A stretch of 64,000 nt of DNA from positions 74,746,496 through 74,810,495 of the forward strand of contig CM051457.1 in assembly GCA_028274465.1 (NCBI GenBank), written 5' to 3'. This DNA is from Plantago ovata (lineage: Eukaryota; Streptophyta; Magnoliopsida; Lamiales; Plantaginaceae). The notes below the pieces were generated by a model. That model did not search any database. It had not been told where the DNA came from and saw only the letters and a list, made by a program, of their open reading frames with translations. This document shows, in pieces, positions 1 to 11,098 of the stretch (positions are counted from its first letter, which is position 1; each line of letters opens with the position of its first letter). The position numbers and the translations under genes were made by a program.

Positions 1-1139
1 ACCTTGTTGATTTTCTACAGCAGTTTCATTTGTGTTACCACCACCAACAGCAGTTTCATCTCTAAGTTGCTGAGTGGTAACATCTGCAGCTGTTGTATAC
101 CTTTCTTGCTGGCTTGTGCTGACAACATTTGCAGTTGTTGTCTTCTTGGATTTCTTTCCAGCAATCTTAGGTACATTCTGCTTGTAGAAAGACCTTCCCA
201 CATTGCACACAGATTTCTTGATTGGCAATGGGTTTCTTAGCTGAATCCTTAAATGTTCAAGGATATAGCATATCTTGATTCCATACATAACTGGAAAGGA
301 AGGTGAGACCTTGTTGTCTTCTACCTTTACTTTAAACTTAGTAACACAATCAACAAGCCTGTTGAAAATGTACTTAGCCCAGTTAAGTTTCGAGTTGTTC
401 TCATGGATATGCATCAGCAATGGCCATCTCTCAGGCCTACTTGGTCAATTCCTCCGACTTGGGAGTCAAGAACTTTAATCAGTAGCAGAGCTACTAGACC
501 AAGTGAGGGACAGAGATGCTTTCTCTTAATGTGCTTTGTCCAAGTCACGGGAGCTATCTCGCCTTTCTTCATTTTTGCATTTCTGACGTCACTGTAGAAA
601 GCTTCAATTTCTTCGTCAGTGGCAGTGACATCGTCTTCAGTTCCATTGGTTGGAATCTGAAAAATCTCCGCTAAATCAGTCCATTTCAGGACGATTTGCG
701 TGTTCTGAACATAAGTAAGGATCACTTTTTCAGTGACTCCATTACTGTCTGTAAGGGACTGGATTTCTGCATTGTTGTAGAACTCCATAGTATCAATCAT
801 GCTCACTTGCTTAGTGCGAGCAGAGATAAAGTTCATGAGGCCTTGCTGCTTGATGAACTCAAGCGCCTCTTCATTTTGGTCATCAAGTTCTTGTTCATAA
901 AAGTACCTAATGTACTTTTCTTTTGCAAATCCTCCCCATTGCATCAACATCTCACACTTTGCAGTGTCAAGATATGACGGAGGCATAGGTTTTTCAGTGA
1001 TTCGGTCGTTTTTCAACACAACTTTCGTTGTGTTTTGGGTCAGAGAAGTCACCGGAGCAGTCACCGGAGCAATGCGTGTTTCAGCACTGTCAACCTTTGA
1101 CGATTTTGAGGACTTAGATGACTGTCTCTTGGGAGCCAT
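1..1139 (-). CDS. Sirevirus env-like ORF, 5' part (partial, one frameshift)
   Basis: The ATG at 1139 opens a frame whose product starts MAPKRQSSKSSKSSK, a basic Ser/Lys tail. A hydrophilic globular region follows, with segments MQWGGFAKEKYIRYFYEQ and FYNNAEIQ. The frame stops at 414, but minus-strand reading continues without a stop in a neighbouring frame to position 1 (for example WAKYIFNRLVDCVTKF), so one small indel near 420 breaks it. The layout (short N-terminal tail, then a helical domain ending in an ILEHL-like block) resembles the putative plant transposon protein domain found downstream of pol in many plant elements; that family call is from memory. No signal peptide or membrane segment is seen, so env-like refers to position only. 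Element D carries the same gene at 25,821-30,234. Confidence 0.72.
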
Positions 1140-1618
1140 TTCTTTATATAGAGCAAGAAATTGTACGAAAAAGATAGTTTGCTTTTTGACCGGAGGTACA
1201 GTAGTTTCAGGCTAGAAATTGCAGAGAAAGGAAATGTGAGTTAAAGAATTTTGTCATTTCTCTAACTCCTTCTTTATATAGTGTCTCTGGTGTGTGAGAA
1301 ACTCAATCGATTTGAGTTCTCAGCAAGGGTAAAACAGAGAAACACTGGAGATAGTGGAGCCTTTGCATTGAATGCGTAGTGGCCCACTAACTAAAACCGT
1401 CAGAGCACTCTCTCTCTTTGTTTTGTTAGCCGTTAGATTAATAACTCCTTTTAATCAATGGCCACGATTGAATTTCATGTCATGATTTATTGCGAGTTTA
1501 TCTGTGCCAGCTTAACGTCACAAATTGATTTTACCGAGTAATAAGGGATAGATTGCTTGCTGAAATAGACAAGAATCTTTTCAGCGAGTTTGAATTAACA
1601 ATCTAGCTACTTGCTGAA
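1140..1618 (-). promoter_or_regulatory. Leader and candidate internal promoter of the env-like ORF
   Basis: On the minus strand a TATATAAA box lies at 1273-1280, 134 bp before the env-like ATG at 1139. The same box occurs in element D at 30,346-30,353, 112 bp before its ATG. The interval from TATA to ATG is A/T-rich with no long ORF, and the segment upstream (1,282-1,618) is also non-coding. Transcription from here is an inference: the box is seen in both copies, but no start-site data exist in the sequence. Confidence 0.5.
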
Positions 1619-1630
1619 AGTTCCCCCTTA
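1619..1630 (-). other. Internal polypurine tract (iPPT-like)
   Basis: On the sense (minus) strand this reads TAAGGGGGAACT, close to the polypurine tract that adjoins the 3' LTR of element D (AAAGGGGGAAATT at 25,392-25,406). Element D has its own internal copy at about 58,043-58,055. Extra PPT copies near the 3' end are a known Sirevirus feature. It lies just downstream of the hairpin array in the sense direction. Confidence 0.6.
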
Positions 1631-1665
1631 CTTAGATATCTCATATTTCTAAGTTTAAAAGATAT

Positions 1666-2034
1666 TTCTGATTTCCCGTATCAGTAAATTCTTTTTGCAT
1701 TTGAGACATCCTTTGGTAAAATCTGAGAGATGAGATTTTGCTCTTTTTCTGAATTCCCGTTTCAGAAAATTCCTTTGATACTTGAATACCTGTTTCAGTA
1801 TCTTTTGATTGTCTAAGTACCCGTCTCAGCAATCCTTAAGTTCTTTCACTTACTGAGTTCCTGTCTCAGCAAGTGATCAAGTTTCCTAACAAATACCTGT
1901 TTTGAAGGAATTACTTGTGAATGCCTGTTTCAGCAATCATGTTGTGACTTATCATTTCTTAGAAGAAATCAGTGACTTGGTCTTTTGGACAGGAATACTT
2001 TGGCTTGCTGAATACCTGTTTCAGCATTCTGCCA
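1666..2034 (-). repeat. Array of eight hairpins with conserved loop TNCCYGT
   Basis: Eight inverted repeats lie between the pol stop and the env-like leader at 1666-1686, 1747-1767, 1777-1802, 1807-1834, 1847-1875, 1883-1910, 1918-1940 and 2001-2034. Plus-strand loops read TTCCCGT, TACCTGT, TACCCGT, TTCCTGT or TGCCTGT. Arms share a TTGCTGA/TCAGCAA core but differ outside it while staying paired (GATACT/AGTATC, GATTG/CAATC, CACTT/AAGTG, TGGC/GCCA). The seventh has lost most of its left arm here; the matching place at about 5,055 in the duplicated segment has a fuller arm. Function is unknown; a folded RNA element or a protein-binding palindrome array are the obvious options. Confidence 0.85.
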
Positions 2035-2044
2035 AGTGTATCCT

Positions 2045-4805
2045 TTATTGAGGTAGTTCAATCAATCCAAGGTTATACCTTAGCATTGCGAACCTATTAT
2101 CCGGTAGGGGCTTGGTAAAGATGTCAGCAAGCTGATCTTCAGTACCTACTTTCACAACCTCAATATCACCTTTTTCCACATGATCTCTAATGAAATGATG
2201 TCTAATATCAATGTGCTTGGTCCTAGAGTGAAACTTAGGATTTTGCGTAATTGCAATAGCACTTGTATTATCACAAAAGATTGGTGTTTTCTTTGCAGAA
2301 ATACCATAATCTCTTAATTGTTGCTGAATCCATAGGATTTGAGCTGTGCAACAACCAGCTGCAATGTATTCAGATTCTGTAGATGAATTGGCGACACACG
2401 TTTGCTTCTTGCTGAACCATGATATTAATCTAGTACCCAAAAACTGACAAGTTCCAGAGGTACTTTTTCTATCAAGAGTTGATCCACCATGATCAGCATC
2501 AGAATAGCCAACCAATTCAAGTCCAGAATCTTTTGGATACCATAATCCAACATTGACTGTACCTTTAACATATTTCAGTATTTTAATTGCCTTTTTGTAG
2601 TGTGATTCTTTGGATCCGATTGGAATCTTGCACACACACAAACAGCATACTGAATGTCAGGTCTACTTGCTGTTAAATACAACAAGGAACCAATGAGCTT
2701 CCTATACTTGTGTTCTTCAACACTTTTGTCCTCTTTAGTATAGCCCAATTTGGTACCAACACTCATAGGGATCTTTTCAGGTTTTCATCCTCTTTGATCC
2801 TAAACTTTATGAGCATTTCTTTCGCATACTTTGCTTGATTTATGAATATTCCATCTTTGAGTTGCTTGACTTGCAACCCTAGGAAATAATTCAATTTTCC
2901 CATCATACTCATTTCAAACTTATTTGTCATGAGTTTGGCAAAATCATCACAAAGTTGCTTGTCCTTAGATCCAAAAATTATGTCATCCACATAAATTTGA
3001 ACTAAGATTAATTTACCATCATGGTTCATGGTAAAAAGAGTTTTGTCAACTTCACCTTTCTTGAAACCATTTTCCAGCAAGAACTTAGCTAAGGTATCAT
3101 ACCATGCTCTTGGTGCTTGCTTTAGACCATATACAGCTTTCTGAAGCTTATATACCATCTTGGTTTCTGAGGGAAGTTCAAAGCCGGGGGGTTGTTCTAG
3201 GTAGACTTCTTCAGCAAGTTCACCATTTAAGAATGCACTCTTAACATCCATTTGGTAAACAATGAAGTCATTGTGAGCAGCAAAGGCCAAGAAAAGCCTA
3301 ATTGCATCCAATCTTGCAACTGGAGCGTAAGACTCATCATAGTCCAATCCTTCAGTCTGACAGTAACCTTGAGCAACTAAGCGTGCTTTGTTTCTTGTTA
3401 CTTCACCAGACTCGCTCAGCTTGTTTCTGAACACCCACTTTGTACCAATAGCTTTCTTATTTTCAGCAAGTGGCACAAGTTTCCAGACTTTGTTTCTTTC
3501 AAATTGATCCAATTCTTCTTGCATTGCCTTTATCCATTCAGAATGCTTCAAAGCTTCTTCTATGGTTTTAGGTTCAATTTCTGAAACAAAGCAAGAGAAT
3601 AAAGATTCTACTTCTACGACAGTTGCTTCTTCAGCAAGTCCTTGAGTAGCTTTGGATCTAGTCACTTGGCGTTTATTAATATCGCCAATCATATCCGTAG
3701 AGGGATGATCTCTAATCCATTTATTAACAGGTTTCCTGTTTGTTGGATCAGGATATGTTTGCTCATCAGCATGTGACTCTTCAGTATGTACTTGTTCAGT
3801 ACTACTGGGAATTTGTGTCTCTGCTGAGATTTGATCGTCAGCAACTGCTTGTTCAGCATTGCTGGGTTGAGATATTTCATCAGCAGGCACTGGAGATTGC
3901 GTAATTTCAGCAACTTCCGGAGCAACCGCATCTTTTGCTGGAAATTCTTTGTCGTGAACTATATTTATCTTGTCATGACTCGGGGAGGAGAATCATTGTC
4001 AGAATCATCATTTAGTTCAATTGACTTGATTTGCCTAGCATCAGATTCAGTTCTTTGCTCATGTATGATTAGCTTTTTCATACATTCTGATATTTCTTCT
4101 TCAGCAGGCACACCTTGTGTCTTTTCGTAGAATACAACATGCACAGATTCTTCAATTTTGTGCCTTTTTGTTGTAAACTCTGTAAGCTTTACTATGCAAG
4201 GAGTAGCCAAGAAATATCGCTTCGTCTGCCTTTGGTTGAAATGTTCTTAGGTATTCTCTACCATTGTTAAGAACGAAACACTTGCAACCAAATACTCTTA
4301 GATGAGTGATGTTAGGAGGTCTTCCAACAAACAATTCATAAGGAGTTTTGTTGTATTCCTTAGTAATCAAACATCTATTCTGAGTATAGCAGGCGGTATT
4401 AATCGCTTCAACCCAGTAAGCCTCACTTATCTCAGTGTCAGCAAGCATTGTTCTTGCGGCTTCTTTCAGGGTACGATTCTTCCGTTCAGCAACACCATTT
4501 TGCTGTGGTGTCCTTACTGAGGATAACTGATGTTGAATACCTTTGGAGGTACAATATTCAGTTATGTACTGGTTTACAAACTCAGTACCATGGTCTGTCC
4601 TTATGACTCTTACCTTGTCATTTTCATGACTTCAAGCTTATTCAGCAAGTTAGGTATTTCAGTCTTGGTTTCAGATTTGTGCTTGATGAATACTACCCAA
4701 GTGAATCTTGAATAGTCATCTACCACGACTAGACCATACTTCTTACCAGCATAGCTTGTTGAAGAAGATTCAAACAAGTCCATGTGCAAGAGTTGTAAAG
4801 GTTTT
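2045..4805 (-). CDS. pol: Copia pol, partial copy left of the gap (integrase-RT-RNase H)
   Basis: Minus-strand frames cover the integrase C-terminal half (NGVAER-type block near 4,490, then about 4,448-4,152), a linker rich in Glu/Ser, reverse transcriptase (3,890-2,763; [12 protein letters not shown] near 3,240 and catalytic YVDD near 2,985) and RNase H (2,641-2,045; YSDAD, STESEY, CDN and [11 protein letters not shown] blocks), ending ...LIELPQ. Several single-base indels break the frame, for example near 2,600 and 2,785. The same residues are read again at 5,185-7,940 with indels at other places. That points to two noisy reads of one locus rather than two genes. The protein would copy the element RNA into cDNA and integrate it. 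Confidence 0.88.
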
Positions 4806-4905
4806 NNNNNNNNNNNNNNNNNNNNNNNNNNNNNNNNNNNNNNNNNNNNNNNNNNNNNNNNNNNNNNNNNNNNNNNNNNNNNNNNNNNNNNNNNNNNNNN
4901 NNNNN
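4806..4905. other. Assembly gap of 100 N
   Basis: Exactly 100 unknown bases, the usual placeholder for a scaffold gap of unknown size. The left contig ends and the right contig starts inside the same Sirevirus; see the duplicated segment at 4,906-7,940. Confidence 0.99.
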
Positions 4906-7900
4906 AAAATTTCTGATACTTGAATACCTGTTTCAGTATCTCTTTTGATTGTCCTGAGTACCCGTCTCAGCAATCCTTAAGTTCTTTCACTTACTGAGTT
5001 CCTGTCTCAGCAAGTGATCAAGTTTCCTAACAATACCTGTTTTGAAGGAATTACTTGCTGAATGCCTGTTTCAGCAATCATGTTGTGACTTATCATTTCT
5101 TAGAAGAAATCAGTGACTTGGTCTTTTGGACAGGAATACTTGGCTTGCTGAATACCTGTTTCAGCATTCTGCCAAGTGTATCCTTTATTGAGGTAGTTCA
5201 ATCAATCCAAGGTTATACCTTAGCATTGCAACATAACCTATTATCCGTAGGGGCTTGGTAAAGATGTCAGCAAGCTGATCTTCAGTACCTACTTTCACAA
5301 CCTCAATATCACCTTTTTCCACATGATCTCTAATGAAATGATGTCTAATATCAATGTGCTTGGTCCTAGAGTGAAACTTAGGATTTTGCGTAATTGCAAT
5401 AGCACTTGTATTATCACAAAAGATTGGTGTTTTCTTTGCAGAAATACCATAATCTCTTAATTGTTGCTGAATCCATAGGATTTGAGCTGTGCAACAACCA
5501 GCTGCAATGTATTCAGATTCTGTAGATGAATTGGCGACACACGTTTGCTTCTTGCTGAACCATGATATTAATCTAGTACCCAAAAACTGACAAGTTCCAG
5601 AGGTACTTTTTCTATCAAGAGTTGATCCACCATGATCAGCATCAGAATAGCCAACCAATTCAAGTCCAGAATCTTTTGGATACCATAATCCAACATTGAC
5701 TGTACCTTAACATATTTTATATTAATTGCCTTTTGTAGTGTGATTCTCTTGGATCCGATTGGAATCTTGCACACACACAAACAGCATACTGAATGTCAGG
5801 TCTACTTGCTGTTAAATACAACAAGGAACCAATGAGCTTCCTATACTTGTGTTCTTCAACACTTTTGTCCTCTTTAGTATAGCCCAATTTGGTACCAACA
5901 CTCATAGGGATCTTTTCAGGTTTTTCATCCTCTTTGATCCTAAACTTTATGAGCATTTCTTTCGCATACTTTGCTTGATTTATGAATATTCCATCTTTGA
6001 GTTGCTTGACTTGCAACCCTAGGAAATAATTCAATTTTCCCATCATACTCATTTCAAACTTATTGTCATGAGTTTGGCAAATCATCACAAAGTTGCTTGT
6101 CCTTAGATCCAAAAATTATGTCATCCACATAAATTTGAACTAAGATTAATTTACCATCATGGTTCATGGTAAAAAGAGTTTTGTCAACTTCACCTTTCTT
6201 GAAACCATTTTCCAGCAAGAACTTAGCTAAGGTATCATACCATGCTCTTGGTGCTTGCTTTAGACCATATACAGCTTTCTGAAGCTTATATACCATCTTG
6301 GTTTCTGAGGGAAGTTCAAAAGGGGGGTTGTTCTAGGTAGACTTCTTCAGCAAGTTCACCATTTAAGAATGCACTCTTAACATCCATTTGGTAAACAATG
6401 AAGTCATTGTGAGCAGCAAAGGCCAAGAAAAGCCTAATTGCATCCAATCTTGCAACTGGAGCGTAAGACTCATCATAGTCCAATCCTTCAGTCTGACAGT
6501 AACCTTGAGCAACTAAGCGTGCTTTGTTTCTTGTTACTTCACCAGACTCGCTCAGCTTGTTTCTGAACACCCACTTTGTACCAATAGCTTTCTTATTTTC
6601 AGCAAGTGGCACAAGTTTCCAGACTTTGTTTCTTTCAAATTGATCCAATTCTTCTTGCATTGCCTTTATCCATTCAGAATGCTTCAAAGCTTCTTCTATG
6701 GTTTTAGGTTCAATTTCTGAAACAAAGCAAGAGAATAAAGATTCTACTTCTACGACAGTTGCTTCTTCAGCAAGTCCTGAGTAGCTTTGGATCTAGTCAC
6801 TTGGCGTTTATTAATATCGCCAATCATATCCGTAGAGGGATGATCTCTAATCCATTTATTAACAGGTTTCCTGTTTGTTGGATCAGGATATGTTTGCTCA
6901 TCAGCATGTGACTCTTCAGTATGTACTTGTTCAGTACTACTGGGAATTTGTGTCTCTGCTGAGATTTGATCGTCAGCAACTGCTTGTTCAGCATTGCTGG
7001 GTTGAGATATTTCATCAGCAGGCACTGGAGATTGCGTAATTTCAGCAACTTCCGGAGCAACCGCATCTTTTGCTGGAAATTCTTTGTCGTGAACTATATT
7101 TATCTTGTCATGACTCGGGGAGGAGAATCATTGTCAGAATCATCATTTAGTTCAATTGACTTGATTTGCCTAGCATCAGATTCAGTTCTTTGCTCATGTA
7201 TGATTAGCTTTTTCATACATTCTGATATTTCTTCTTCAGCAGGCACACCTTGTGTCTTTTCGTAGAATACAACATGCACAGATTCTTCAATCTTTTGTGC
7301 CTTTTGTTGTAAACTCTGTAAGCTTTACTATGCAAGGAGTAGCCAAGAAATATCGCTTCGTCTGCCTTTGGTTGAAATGTTCTTAGGTATTCTCTACCAT
7401 TGTTAAGAACGAAACACTTGCAACCAAATACTCTTAGATGAGTGATGTTAGGAGGTCTTCCAACAAACAATTCATAAGGAGTTTTGTTGTATTCCTTAGT
7501 AATCAAACATCTATTCTGAGTATAGCAGGCGGTATTAATCGCTTCAACCCAGTAAGCCTCACTTATCTCAGTGTCAGCAAGCATTGTTCTTGCGGCTTCT
7601 TTCAGGGTACGATTCTTCCGTTCAGCAACACCATTTTGCTGTGGTGTCCTTACTGAGGATAACTGATGTTGAATACCTTTGGAGGTACAATATTCAGTTA
7701 TGTACTGGTTTACAACTCAGTACCATGGTCTGTCCTTATGACTCTTACCTTGTCATTTTTCATGACTTCAAGCTTATTCAGCAAGTTAGGTATTTCAGTC
7801 TTGGTTTCAGATTTGTGCTTGATGAATACTACCCAAGTGAATCTTGAATAGTCATCTACCACGACTAGACCATACTTCTTACCAGCATAGCTTGTTGAAG

Positions 7901-7940
7901 AAGATTCAAACAAGTCCATGTGTAAGAGTTGTAAAGGTTT
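4906..7940. repeat. Second copy of the segment at 1,766-4,805 (probable contig overlap)
   Basis: Aligned by eye, 4,906-7,940 repeats 1,766-4,805 from the hairpin array through the integrase. Differences are almost all one- or two-base indels, many in homopolymers (for example T-runs near 2,595/5,730 and 2,785/5,921), with very few substitutions. The left copy stops at the gap at just the base where the right copy continues. Two contig ends that overlap but were not merged explain this best. A real tandem duplication cannot be excluded. Confidence 0.85.
4911..5174 (-). repeat. Hairpin array, second reading
   Basis: Same hairpins as at 1777-2034, with the TNCCYGT loops intact. The hairpin near 5,055-5,080 keeps a full TTGCTGA left arm that is damaged in the left copy. 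Confidence 0.8.
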
Positions 7941-8561
7941 TGTAGTTGACGGTACTGCCTTGTTCTTGAAAGAAGATTTGGTTTGCTTTCCTTGCTGACA
8001 TGCATTGCAAACACCATCCTTCTTAAAAGTAACCCTAGGTAATCCAACTACAAGTGCCTTTTTAGACAGCTTATTCAGCGTCTTGAAGTTTAGATGACTT
8101 GTTCGTTTATGCCATAACCATGCTTTTTCAGCAAGGCAATCATGATCTGAGACAAGGCATTTTTCAACGTTTGCTGAAGACCAATCAACGGTGTACAATC
8201 CTCCTGATCTTCTTGCAATCATTATAACCTTTTTAGTCTCAAAATCTACAAGTTTACATTCATCACTTTTAATTTCGATGAAGTATCCTTTGTCAGCAAA
8301 TTGACTCATGCTGAAAAGGTTAAACTTAAGATTTTTGACATAAAGAACTCCAGAAATGGTTATACATCCCAACTTCACATCACCATAGCCTTTTGTAGAT
8401 CCGGAGCCTCCACCAGCAAACCTTATTGTTGGACCTTTAGACCACCGTCTATAGTTTATAAGGTTATTCTTGTTGCCCGTCATGTGCTTTCCACAACCAC
8501 TATCAAAGTGCCAGATTGCATCGTTTGTCTCCGTGGCTGCAGTCTGCACAATCAAGAGCAA
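5185..8561 (-). CDS. pol: Copia pol polyprotein, fuller copy (PR-IN-RT-RH)
   Basis: Minus strand, in copia order. Protease: WHFDSGC near 8,505 (catalytic Asp in DSG). Integrase: zinc-binding HHCC block from about 8,110 (HKRTSH) to 7,995 (CNACQQG), catalytic Asp near 7,915 (MDLF) and 7,720 (RTDHG), and Glu in the NGVAER block near 7,630. Reverse transcriptase: about 6,690-5,720, with [12 protein letters not shown] near 6,385 and YVDD near 6,128. RNase H: 5,658-5,185. All catalytic groups are present, but small indels split the frame near 7,710, 7,300, 6,775, 6,320, 6,070 and 5,720. Many probably come from sequencing error, since the left copy is intact at several of them. No ATG lies at the pol start: the frame opens just after the gag end, shifted by one base. 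Confidence 0.9.
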
Positions 8562-10985
8562 ACAAGTTAATTATCCATAGATGGATGTCCATTAACATGT
8601 TCAAGAATGCGTCCAGTGGAAACCCAAGTCTGAAGTTTTTCAACTTTGACTTGTTTTCTACTTGCTGAGGAACTAGGAGGTTTTGAGCTAAAGACTTTTG
8701 ACTCGTGCTGGTCAAATCCACTTTCTGATGTGGTGTCTTGCTCTGTTGACCTTTTTGCTGAACATACTTTTCAGTAAGTTCTTTTCTAGCAAGGTTCCTT
8801 CTAGTCATAGCATTGGGAGTCTTTTCAGAACTCTTAGGCTTGGTTTTCTTCATCTCTTTGAAGTATCTTTGCTGACTTTGCTTATACTCATGAAAGAGTT
8901 GACTTTGTTTGGTTTTGAAACCGAGTCCACTCTTTGGAGAATGCTGAGCTTTAGCATCAGCAACCTTACTTGATTCAGGTTTGTCAGCAAAGGACTTCTG
9001 ATTACTTTTGGTAATCTTGCCTTTAGACTTAACAACTTGCTTTTCAGCAACTTGTTTGGCGGAATGCTTCACGAAATTCTTTTTCTTTCTAGTTTGCTTC
9101 ACAGCAACCTGTTTTCCTTTTAAAGTCTTGTTACTTTGAGCAGCAACAACGGGCTTTATGGTCATAGGTACTTGATTGCATGTTTCAGCAACCTTAGTTT
9201 GACCAAACTGATAGATCACTGGTGAACTACTATGAGTAGCACGTACAAAGGAGATAGGTGATTTATCTTTTCTCAAGATTTCTACGTTATCACCTTCACA
9301 CGTTGCTCCTAAACCTTCTTTCTGAGATGGATATCTCAAATAAGAGTTTAGTTCAGTCAGCGTATTACTCGCTTCCACATAAGATTTGAAATTGATTTTC
9401 ATCTTTTTCATTTCTTGGATTTCAGCAAGTAACTTTAGAATTGAGGACTGATACTCTTCTAATTCTAAAGCCATTTGAGAATTTTTCTCTGCAGCCTCAG
9501 CAATCAACTTCTTAAGACGCCTTATTTCAGCATCCTTTTCTTCTATCTCTTTCTTCAGCAAAACGTACTTTTCAGTAGTTTGCTTGGTCAGAGTTTCAGC
9601 AAGTTGAAGTTTTTCTTGCTGTTTGCTGAGAGTTTTCTCAAATCTTTCGATTTCTCCTTGAATCTTGTCAAGGTCAATCTCGTCTTCACTTTCTGAATCA
9701 GAGTCAGAGGTAGAATCATTTACCTGACCGGCCATGAGGCAGAATTCGTAGTTCGACACATCTGGATAAGCTTCCATAGCTATTCCACACACTTCTTTGC
9801 CAATCTCCACGTCTAGAGTGGCTTCCTCATCGTCGGTGTCTGAACTTTCATCCTCACTGTCCTCGGAGCTTGTCTCAATGCACAATGCATCGATTTTTGC
9901 TTGAAGCTTCTTCTTTTCTTCAGCAATGAAAGCTCTTTTGAACTTCTTCTTCTTTCAGCAGATTTGCCTTTCAGCAAGGGGCAATTTGCTTGAAGTGTCC
10001 AGACTTTTTTTGCAGTAAAAACATAGATCATTTCCAACTGCTGGTTCTTCTGATGATGTAGCTTGCTGAGCTTGGTTGTTCAGCGAGCTAGTATCATTCT
10101 TGTACTTATGGTAGTTGTTACCAAGATGCTTTTTCAGCTTCTCTTTTGCTTTTCGCCTTTCAAGTTCCTTACTGATGAATTTCTTCATGTTTTTAACAAC
10201 TAAAGCATTTTCATCAGCAGGCTCTTATCATTCTTCTTTTCAGAAGATGACGGCTTTTCAGCAAGAGCAATGTTTTGCGATTTTTCAGCAAATACATTTT
10301 CTCTTTGCTTTGTCTCATAATTGACAGTAGCAAGATGAGAGAACAACTCAGTTGGTGTAATGTCAGGCATTCCTTGATTATAATAGAAATTTTGAGTATG
10401 GATCCATTCTTGATTCAAACTCCTGATGATAGTTTTCACTTTCTCAGAATCTGAATAAAAATTTCCAACACCCAGCGCTGCCATTTCACTAACAAGAGTT
10501 GTGAATCTGAAGTCCAAGTCTTCCAGTGACTCGTTAGCACCTTGCTTAAAGTTTTGAAACTTCAGCTTAAGTACTTCAAGTTTGTTTTCCTTGGTCTTGT
10601 CAGATCCAGCACAAAGATCTTGAACCATTTTCCAAGCCTCCTTAGCAGTCTTGGCACCCCAATGTTTGCACTGTATGGTATCCGGAGTTGATCTGATGAT
10701 GATATTTCTTGCTTGGCCATCAAGACGGAATCTCTTAGCTTCGTCAGAAGTCCATTCCTCTCTTGGTTTAGGCACAACCGTATCTGATGGTTCGCCTTGG
10801 ATGGTTTCCTTTCCAGCTTCAGTGGTTTTATGAGGGAAACTCCTTTCAACCTTGGTGATCTTGATAGGTCCATCATTAATGACGGTGACCATCTCATCAC
10901 TAATGGCCTCAAGATGTAACATCATGTTGTTTCGCCATTTCTCGTAATTTTCCAGCTTCAGCAAGGGAGCATCTCCTAAAGACAT
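8503..10985 (-). CDS. gag: Sirevirus gag (capsid/nucleocapsid), frameshifted
   Basis: The ATG at 10,985 starts MSLGDAPLLKLENYEKW. The first part (10,985-10,200) matches the copia UBN2-type gag domain (SLEDLDFRFTTLVSEM). A lysine-rich stretch then leads to a zinc knuckle (CFYCKK...GHFK near 10,030-9,970) that is broken by indels. From 9,885 a Ser/Glu/Asp-rich stretch precedes a long heptad-rich coiled coil (about 9,690-9,390) and a basic Lys/Gln tail ending at 8,503. A long coiled coil in gag is a known Sirevirus trait. The product packages element RNA in cytoplasmic virus-like particles. The start is chosen by the shared N-terminus with element B (17,176) and its place 100 bp from the primer site. 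Confidence 0.88.
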
Positions 10986-11084
10986 CCTGTCAGCAAAGCA
11001 CTACCAAACTTGATCAAGTGAAAGTGATTTAAGGAAAGCACTTAAGGGGATCTAGGTTCAATGCAGAAGGCTAAAGAACCTCCT

Positions 11085-11096
11085 GCTCTGATACCA
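11085..11096 (-). other. Primer-binding site, initiator tRNA-Met
   Basis: Minus strand TGGTATCAGAGC, two bases inside the LTR end. It is complementary to the 3' end of plant initiator tRNA-Met (...CTCTGATACCA) and primes minus-strand DNA synthesis. Confidence 0.93.
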
Positions 11097-11098
11097 CT

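Noticed and set aside
1..1139. True viral envelope gene
   Set aside because: No signal peptide, transmembrane segment or cysteine pattern; env-like is used for position only.
1666..2034. CRISPR-like array
   Set aside because: Short palindromic units with variable spacing and no unique spacers, inside a plant retrotransposon.
1666..2034. TGCTGA...TCAGCA as a bZIP/Maf-type (MARE) site
   Set aside because: Arms match but the 7-9-nt loop is far longer than the spacing such dimers use; folded structure explains it better.
4708..4973. ORFs spanning the N gap
   Set aside because: Translations through unknown bases have no meaning.
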